A stretch of DNA of 16,072 bases from Candidatus Borrarchaeota archaeon. Lineage in GTDB: Archaea; Asgardarchaeota; Sifarchaeia; Borrarchaeales; Borrarchaeaceae. Position 1 is the first letter of the stretch. Every line of letters starts with the position of its first letter. The position numbers and the translations under genes are program-made. The notes beneath the pieces were generated by a model, which did no database searches, had not been told where the DNA came from, and saw nothing but the letters and a program-made list of their open reading frames with translations. The stretch is from positions 1-16,072 of the forward strand of contig JAEORY010000034.1 of assembly GCA_016840645.1 (NCBI GenBank), read 5' to 3'. Positions 11,821-16,072 of this stretch are shown here, piece by piece.

Positions 11821-12699
11821 ATGAAGATTCGTCTTATCCAGGTGTCATATGACTTAGGACATGAACAGGTCGGAATGGGAAAGGGTCCAATTCGTTATAT
11901 TCAAGCAGGCGCAGATCGTAAACTGTTAAATAGCGGTTTTGAAGTTAAGGTCGAAACTATTAAACGAGACGTTCCTGCTGGTGCTGATTTACTTAAGAAA
12001 ATCGCTAACATCAATTCTAATCTCGCACAAGTAGTTAAAATTGCTATCGATGAAGAATACTTCCCATTAGTTCTAGGTGGGAACTGCAACACCCTCCTTG
12101 GCATACTTGCAGGTCTTGATACCCTCCAAATTGGAATCATCTATTTTGACGCCCATGGTGATTACAACACACCAGAAATTTCGATAAGCGGGTTTTTCGA
12201 TGGAATGCCTCTTGCCATTGCAACTGGTCAGTGCTATCCAGATCTCTTGACACAAATTGGAAATATTGGCCCCATCTCAGAAGCATACACCATGCACATT
12301 GGTGCTCGTGATCTAGATCCTAAAGAACAAGAGCTTCTTGAGAATTCAGAAGTTCTGCTTGTTACTACAGACGAATTAAAAAAAGATACACAAATGAGTT
12401 CTTTGTGTTCTGCACTGACTAAACTTCAATCGGAAGTCAATGAGGTCTACCTCCATATCGATATCGACGTGATGGACCCACAAGAAGCGCCTGGAGTTGA
12501 TTATAGAACTCCAAACGGACTTTCTTTAGACGAAATGGAAAAAGCAATAAGAATGATCGCCGAAAAATTCAGGATAAAAGCAGCTGCTCTGACTGCCTAT
12601 AACCCTGATCAAGAAAAGGATGAGAAGACACTTCAAACGGGCCTTCGCCTAGTGAATATAATTGCAGAAGCGGTGGCAAATTCGATTAAATCAAAATAA
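11821..12699 (+). CDS. Arginase/agmatinase-family protein with Cys at a metal-ligand position
   Basis: The 292-residue ureohydrolase-fold protein has most of the dinuclear manganese site: [14 protein letters not shown] (Asp110, His112, Asp114) and [17 protein letters not shown] (Asp214, Asp216). The usual GGDHS, whose His is the first ligand, reads GGNCN here (86-90), with Cys89 at the His position. The arginase SGNxHGxP loop reads [10 protein letters not shown], with Asp in place of the catalytic His. The same combination occurs in a broad group of arginase-family proteins of unsettled substrate, so agmatine, arginine, formiminoglutamate or guanidino acids are all possible. ATG 11821 was chosen over ATG 11815 because GAGGT (11809-11813) lies at normal distance only from 11821. 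The potassium channel gene follows after 65 bases on the same strand. Confidence 0.88.
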   Translation: MKIRLIQVSYDLGHEQVGMGKGPIRYIQAGADRKLLNSGFEVKVETIKRDVPAGADLLKKIANINSNLAQVVKIAIDEEYFPLVLGGNCNTLLGILAGLDTLQIGIIYFDAHGDYNTPEISISGFFDGMPLAIATGQCYPDLLTQIGNIGPISEAYTMHIGARDLDPKEQELLENSEVLLVTTDELKKDTQMSSLCSALTKLQSEVNEVYLHIDIDVMDPQEAPGVDYRTPNGLSLDEMEKAIRMIAEKFRIKAAALTAYNPDQEKDEKTLQTGLRLVNIIAEAVANSIKSK

Positions 12700-12704
12700 A
12701 AGGT

Positions 12705-12730
12705 TATTTTAAAAATTATCATTTAAAATA
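12705..12730 (+). promoter_or_regulatory. Inverted repeat and AT box before the K+ channel gene
   Basis: TATTTTAA (12705-12712) and TTAAAATA (12723-12730) form a perfect 8-bp inverted repeat in the 65-base gap between the arginase-family and channel genes. The right arm runs into AAATATAAT, a possible TATA box about 38 bases before ATG 12765. It could end the first transcript, start the second, or bind a regulator. Confidence 0.3.
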
Positions 12731-12764
12731 TAATGAATTATTTTGAACTTAGGCAGGGGATCAT

Positions 12765-13532
12765 ATGATTTTCATTATAGTCGGTCATTTAAAGAAAGCA
12801 TTTCGTAAATTTGCAAAAAGCGATTTCTTCAAAGCATTTATTTACATTGTAATTGCCGTTTTAGTCGCGACCATTGGTTTTTCTTACTTAGAGGGACGAT
12901 CTCTTGCGGATTCCTTTTATTGGGCAGTTATCACGCTCACAACAGTCGGATACGGTGACATCACCCCAGCTACATTTGCTGGGCGGTTTTTCGTTGTTTT
13001 TGTCAGTATTTTAGGAATCGGGATGGTCGCGATTTTTGCGGGTACATTTGCTAGTTACTTAATTGGGATTCAAACTGATAATCTGCGGAGGCTAAAGAAG
13101 ATGACAGATATAGTGTTAATTTGTGGATATAATGAAAAAATTAAAAATTTCTTAAAGGAGATTGATGTTGGGTCAAAAAACATGGTGTGCATCACACCCT
13201 TAGAAGAAAGGCCAGAAGATCTTCCAGAAAGTATTGTCTTTATTTCAGGAAAGCCATATGAGGACAAAACTTTATTGAAAGCGAAGATTTTTGAAGTTAC
13301 CGAAGCTATAATTTCTTTAGATCACGATCAAGACGCTATTTTGACTGCCTTAGCAATAGGGGGACTTAATCGTAAAACAGGAATAATCTGCAACGTCATT
13401 AAAGAAGAAAACGTTAAGCATCTGTATAAAATCGGCGTACAAAAGGTTTTATGTGATGAAACCGTAGGTGGCCAAATGCTTGCTTCGATGTTCAAGGATG
13501 AAGCTACATTCGAAATTCTTCATCAAGCGTAA
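12765..13532 (+). CDS. Two-helix potassium channel with RCK (TrkA-N) domain, MthK-like
   Basis: The 255-residue membrane protein has the layout of MthK-type channels. A basic amphipathic start leads to TM1 (about 22-42, FKAFIYIVIAVLVATIGFSYL) and a pore helix with the K+ selectivity filter TLTTVGYGDITP (filter 60-65). TM2 follows (74-101), with a glycine-rich hinge GIGMVAIFAGTF. After a short linker comes one RCK N-domain, DIVLICGYNEKIKNFLKEI (115 on), with later LDHDQDAILTALAIGGLN and VLCDETVGGQMLASM. There is no RCK C-terminal (TrkA-C) domain, so the chain is shorter than MthK (about 336). GGGGATC precedes the start at normal distance. An in-frame ATG (Met113, base 13101) at the head of the RCK domain has its own GGAGG nine bases upstream, so a free RCK subunit of 143 residues may also be made. 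Confidence 0.95.
   Translation: MIFIIVGHLKKAFRKFAKSDFFKAFIYIVIAVLVATIGFSYLEGRSLADSFYWAVITLTTVGYGDITPATFAGRFFVVFVSILGIGMVAIFAGTFASYLIGIQTDNLRRLKKMTDIVLICGYNEKIKNFLKEIDVGSKNMVCITPLEERPEDLPESIVFISGKPYEDKTLLKAKIFEVTEAIISLDHDQDAILTALAIGGLNRKTGIICNVIKEENVKHLYKIGVQKVLCDETVGGQMLASMFKDEATFEILHQA
13101..13532 (+). CDS. Possible separately translated RCK subunit from an internal start
   Basis: Inside the channel gene, GGAGG (13087-13091) stands nine bases before an in-frame ATG at 13101. The product would begin MTDIVLICGYNEK, exactly the RCK domain and nothing else (143 residues). In the archaeal MthK channel an internal Met at the same structural place gives a soluble RCK subunit that completes the octameric gating ring. 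The parallel in place and SD is direct; use of this start here is inferred. The GGAGG also encodes part of the linker (Leu-Arg-Arg-Leu), so chance cannot be excluded. Confidence 0.45.
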   Translation: MTDIVLICGYNEKIKNFLKEIDVGSKNMVCITPLEERPEDLPESIVFISGKPYEDKTLLKAKIFEVTEAIISLDHDQDAILTALAIGGLNRKTGIICNVIKEENVKHLYKIGVQKVLCDETVGGQMLASMFKDEATFEILHQA

Positions 13533-13614
13533 TCTAAAAAGTATTGGGCAGGTAAACTCAAAAGATGTAAAAAATTCAATTACTTATCTATTCTGCAACG
13601 CTCCACTACCACGT

Positions 13615-13624
13615 CATATAAATC
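13615..13624 (+). promoter_or_regulatory. TATA-like box before the FAD oxidoreductase gene
   Basis: CATATAAATC lies about 66 bases before ATG 13686, giving a leader of about 40 bases. The 153-base gap after the channel gene and this box suggest that the oxidoreductase has its own promoter. Confidence 0.4.
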
Positions 13625-13685
13625 GTCACGGAAACGCAATAATTGCTTCTTGTAACTCCTTGTAATGTTACTACGAGGTTATAAA

Positions 13686-14834
13686 ATGAAAAAATTTGAC
13701 GTGATCATAATAGGGGCAGGGAGTGTTGGAACCCCAACCGCTATGGCACTTGGAGAGACCGGAGAGGTTAAAGTAGCGGTAATAGAAAAAAACGCCGAGG
13801 TGGGACTAGGACAAAATAATCGAGCGCTCGGCGGAGTAAGAGCAACCCATACAAATTTCTCGAAAATAATTACATGTCTCAAATCTATTGAAATCTTTTC
13901 CAACTGGGAAAAGAAACATGGAGATGATATTGGGTGGTCTAAGGGAGGTTACTCCTTTCTAGCGTATAGCAAAGAACACGAGGAACTTCTAAAAAGAAGT
14001 ATAGATCTCCAAAAATCTCTTGGATTAAACAATGACTGGTTTAATGCTGAGCAGATAAGTGAACTAATACCCGGAATTTTACGGACAAGATTATTAGGAG
14101 GATCATATTCACCCGATGATGGTCGAGCTTCGCCTCCTTTAGCAATAAAAGCTTTTTACAAATATGCCTTGTCTTTAGATGTAGAATTCAAATTTAAAGA
14201 GATTGTAAAGAATTTTTCGATAGAACACAATAAAATCAAGAGTATAATTACAAATAAAGATGAATATGAAACAACTTGGGTCATAAACGCAGCAGGTATA
14301 TCAGCATCTAAAATAGGATCTCTTGTAGAGTTAGATTTACCAGTCTATCCTGAGATTCATAAGGCTGGAATCACAGAATCTGCAAGATCTTTAGAGCACT
14401 TTACCAAACCACTAGTCGTTGATATACGTTCTGTTCCTGACTGCCATAATTTCTATTTTTTTCAAAACCAGGAAAACAAAATTGCGTTTACCATTAGCCC
14501 CACACACAAAATGCCGGGTTATAGTGATGTTGTGCCCATTTTTGCTGAAAGAATGGAAATGCTAATACCTAGTATAAAAAGCCTAAAAGTGCTCCGAAAA
14601 TGGGCTGGAGCGTATCCTATGACGCCAGATGGAATCCCAATTGTCGGAACTGTGGATTCAATAGAAGGTTATATTAATACAGTGGGGATGTGTGGTCAAG
14701 GCTTCATGTCAGGACCAGGAATAGGACAACTCATCTCCCGAGTCATCACAAACCAACTGACAGAAGCGGATAAAGAAGTGTTGGATGGTTTTTCACTTAC
14801 TAGGAGTTTTAAAGAACCAGAAATTCTACAATAA
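13686..14834 (+). CDS. FAD-dependent oxidoreductase, DAO family (sarcosine oxidase beta/glycine oxidase-like)
   Basis: The 382-residue flavoprotein begins KKFDVIIIGAGSVGTPTAMAL, a GxGxxG-type FAD site, followed by AVIEKN, whose Glu binds the ribose. GQNNRALGGVRATH is the Gly/Arg-rich flavin contact seen in amine and amino-acid oxidases. WVINAAGISA is the second adenine-side motif. The end reads WAGAYPMTPDGIPIVGTV and NTVGMCGQGFMSGPGIGQLIS, the typical C-terminal FAD motif of sarcosine oxidase beta, dimethylglycine and proline dehydrogenase-like enzymes. It should oxidise a secondary amine or amino acid. The electron acceptor and substrate cannot be read, and no partner subunit genes follow. 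ATG 13686 has GAGG nine bases upstream and starts right at the FAD fold; ATG 13665 would add seven residues that encode the SD. Confidence 0.92.
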   Translation: MKKFDVIIIGAGSVGTPTAMALGETGEVKVAVIEKNAEVGLGQNNRALGGVRATHTNFSKIITCLKSIEIFSNWEKKHGDDIGWSKGGYSFLAYSKEHEELLKRSIDLQKSLGLNNDWFNAEQISELIPGILRTRLLGGSYSPDDGRASPPLAIKAFYKYALSLDVEFKFKEIVKNFSIEHNKIKSIITNKDEYETTWVINAAGISASKIGSLVELDLPVYPEIHKAGITESARSLEHFTKPLVVDIRSVPDCHNFYFFQNQENKIAFTISPTHKMPGYSDVVPIFAERMEMLIPSIKSLKVLRKWAGAYPMTPDGIPIVGTVDSIEGYINTVGMCGQGFMSGPGIGQLISRVITNQLTEADKEVLDGFSLTRSFKEPEILQ

Positions 14835-15281
14835 TGTTCTAAAAACTCTGAATTACTTAATAGGAACTCTAATTTGTGTTTACTGTCAATTTTGAGGTAT
14901 AGCAAGTGAGATGAAACAAATAGGAATTTCAGAGATTCAGAAGAAAATTATTTATAATACAAAATCGGGGTGAATCATAGGTGATGAATTTAAAAGGATA
15001 ATCAAAATATCAGTTAAATTTCAAATTCAGTCGCTTGAAAAAGGAAATGTGAAAACTAATACACCCGAACTATTAATGAAACAATGGATAGTGTCTGAAA
15101 CATTAAAACGTTTTTTCACGCTTAATATAATTTACTAAATTAGTAATTGAATGCTTCATAAGTTAGGCACTTGTACTAGTAAGGGGCTTCGGGCATTTAC
15201 CTTCAGGAGTTAAAAACGTTGCGACCTCTGTGAGTATTTAGGGATCTAATTCACTTGAGAAAGAGCGAGGATGAGAACATA
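14835..15281 (+). other. Intergenic region before the GTPase gene
   Basis: These 447 bases hold no gene I can support: every frame is short and none looks conserved, and no tRNA-like fold is seen. TTACTAA-A-TTAGTAA (15132-15146) is a perfect 7-bp inverted repeat in AT-rich DNA. A TATA-like CTTAATATAA precedes it at 15121-15130, too far (about 150 bases) from the GTPase start for a short leader. The last 120 bases are less AT-rich than the rest. The GTPase promoter is not evident. Confidence 0.4.
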
Positions 15282-16072
15282 TTGTGCGCCTCAACAACGA
15301 AAAAAGAATATCGGATTAAAATAGTCGTTGCTGGAGACGGGGGAGTAGGCAAAACAAGCTTATTGAATCGATATGTTTCAGACACATTTTTAACAGCAAT
15401 GAAGATGACTATTGGCACAGACTTCTTTTCAAAAGTTATGGAAAGACAAAATAGTGTAGTTAAACTTCAACTGTGGGATTTTGGAGGCGAAAAACGGTTT
15501 CGCTTCCTTCTTCCTGGTTATTGCAAAGGCGCCCGTGGTGTATTATTGGCATTTGACCTGAATGATTTTACGACATTAATGAGTCTAGATGAATGGATCC
15601 AGATTATTAAGGTAAACACAACAGATCCTAAAATACTTCTTGTGGGAACTAAAGTAGATATCGCGGGAGGAGTCATGGAAGAGGAATTCATTAGAGAATT
15701 TTGTGAAAAGCATAATATACATGAATTCATACCAACAAGCTCGAAAACTGGAGAAAACGTGGAATTTGTCTTCCAAGAATTAGTTGATCGAATTCTCGCG
15801 CCTGTAATTCCTGAAATTCCACTTGTACCTATTACTCCACCTGAGATCCTTGAACCTACTACTCTGGTACCCCCCGAACCCACTACTACACTTGAGATAC
15901 CTGAACCCATTATCCCACCACCTGAAATCCCTGAACCTACTCCACCACCTGAAATCCCTGAACCCATTATCCCACCACCTGAAATCCCTGAACCTACTCC
16001 ACCACCTGAGATACCTGAACCCATTATCCCACCACCTGAGATACCTGAACCCATTATCCCACCACCTGAAAT
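15282..16072 (+). CDS. Rab/Ras-like small GTPase with proline-rich repeat tail (3' end beyond window)
   Basis: Residues 11-172 form a Ras-superfamily G domain. G1 is GDGGVGKT (18-25), the G2 Thr lies in MTIGTDF (42-48), and G3 is WDFGGEKRF (65-73). G4 is TKVD (123-126, as in Rho-type GTPases, where Ras has NKxD) and G5 is SSK (153-155). The QERF of Rab/Ras is EKRF here, so the catalytic Gln is Glu. From residue 174 the chain turns into Pro/Glu/Ile/Thr-rich sequence, then alternating repeats PEPIIPPPEI and PEPTPPPEI, still going at the window edge. Asgard archaea carry many such GTPases, thought to act in membrane or cytoskeletal control. The frame opens after a stop at 15231. TTG 15282 with GAGG eleven bases upstream is the best in-frame start; TTG 15255 is possible. 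An ATG at 15271 would join the frame only if one base were missing in the A6 run at 15300-15305. Confidence 0.93.
   Translation, partial: MCASTTKKEYRIKIVVAGDGGVGKTSLLNRYVSDTFLTAMKMTIGTDFFSKVMERQNSVVKLQLWDFGGEKRFRFLLPGYCKGARGVLLAFDLNDFTTLMSLDEWIQIIKVNTTDPKILLVGTKVDIAGGVMEEEFIREFCEKHNIHEFIPTSSKTGENVEFVFQELVDRILAPVIPEIPLVPITPPEILEPTTLVPPEPTTTLEIPEPIIPPPEIPEPTPPPEIPEPIIPPPEIPEPTPPPEIPEPIIPPPEIPEPIIPPPE
15900..16072 (+). repeat. In-frame tandem repeat coding the proline-rich GTPase tail
   Basis: Six units follow without gaps: 15900-15929 (30 bases), 15930-15956 (27), 15957-15986 (30), 15987-16013 (27), 16014-16043 (30), and 16044 to the window end (29 seen). The 30-base unit encodes PEPIIPPPEI and the 27-base unit PEPTPPPEI. 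Units differ by GAA-ATC versus GAG-ATA at their ends and are otherwise almost identical. This points to recent expansion by unequal exchange or slippage, with the reading frame kept. Looser, non-repeated Pro-rich sequence lies before it, from about 15801. Confidence 0.95.

Noticed and set aside
13468..13665. Forward frame of 65 codons overlapping the end of the K+ channel gene
   Set aside because: It overlaps the well-supported RCK frame, has no SD, and its sequence resembles no family.
14835..15281. A tRNA or other structured RNA in the gap before the GTPase
   Set aside because: No T-loop-like sequence, acceptor pairing or GC-rich fold was found; only a short AT-rich inverted repeat is present.
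15518..16054. Long reverse-strand frame encoding Gly/Ser-rich repeats (GSGISGGGI)
   Set aside because: It is the antisense of the GTPase gene; its repeats are the mirror of the proline-rich repeat, and the forward strand carries an unmistakable G domain.
15900..16072. Regular 27/30-base repeats as a CRISPR array
   Set aside because: Units abut with no spacers and keep an open reading frame, so they are coding tandem repeats.

Overview
The window is about 16 kb of AT-rich DNA that looks archaeal and is most likely from an Asgard archaeon (Loki-/Heimdall-type). The evidence is a homologue of the eukaryote-type ribosomal protein eL22, which among prokaryotes is known from Asgard genomes, and a Rab/Ras-like small GTPase at the right edge. 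Archaeal TATA-like boxes (TTTATAAA, TTTATATAA), strong Shine-Dalgarno (SD) sites (GGAGG, GGAGGTGAT), the short archaeal form of adenylosuccinate synthetase and an MthK-like potassium channel agree with this. || Layout. 1-181 (-): start of a nitrilase-superfamily amidohydrolase. 340-1670 (-): purA followed by eL22, apparently one operon. 1969-2226 (-): decayed 5' end of a TnpB-type gene. 2434-2652 (+): small winged-helix-like protein. 2998-4441 (+): PEBP/YbhB-like protein and a DUF2156 (GNAT-fold) protein. 4460-5098 (-): SAM methyltransferase, convergent with DUF2156. 5263-7091 (-): flavin disulfide oxidoreductase plus rhodanese-like protein with an ATGA overlap, and a winged-helix regulator upstream (7363-7701). 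7942-8325 (+): unknown protein with Cys/His pairs. 8467-9824 (+): a TnpB-related gene broken by one frameshift, with a strongly structured 3' region (about 9720-9955) that may be its omega-RNA. 10130-10657 (+): flavin reductase-fold protein. 10823-11629 (-) and 11821-12699 (+): PhnP-like metallo-hydrolase and arginase-family protein, divergent from a shared TATA region. 12765-13532 (+): two-helix K+ channel with an RCK domain. 13686-14834 (+): FAD-dependent amine/amino-acid oxidase-like protein. 15282-end (+): Ras-superfamily GTPase with a proline-rich repeat tail that runs off the window. || How the genes relate. Two tight units are visible: purA-eL22 (14-nt gap, strong SD) and the disulfide oxidoreductase-rhodanese pair (thiol/sulfur redox chemistry). 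The rest are mostly single genes with their own TATA-like promoters. The region between the two TnpB copies mixes housekeeping and mobile DNA. || The points most worth a second look are: (a) the GTPase tail of alternating 10- and 9-residue Pro-rich repeats, together with Glu in place of the catalytic Gln; (b) an SD-preceded internal ATG in the K+ channel gene, just where MthK starts its free RCK subunit; (c) the candidate omega-RNA beside a frameshifted TnpB lacking a zinc finger; (d) eL22 coupled to purA. No tRNA, rRNA or CRISPR array was recognised.
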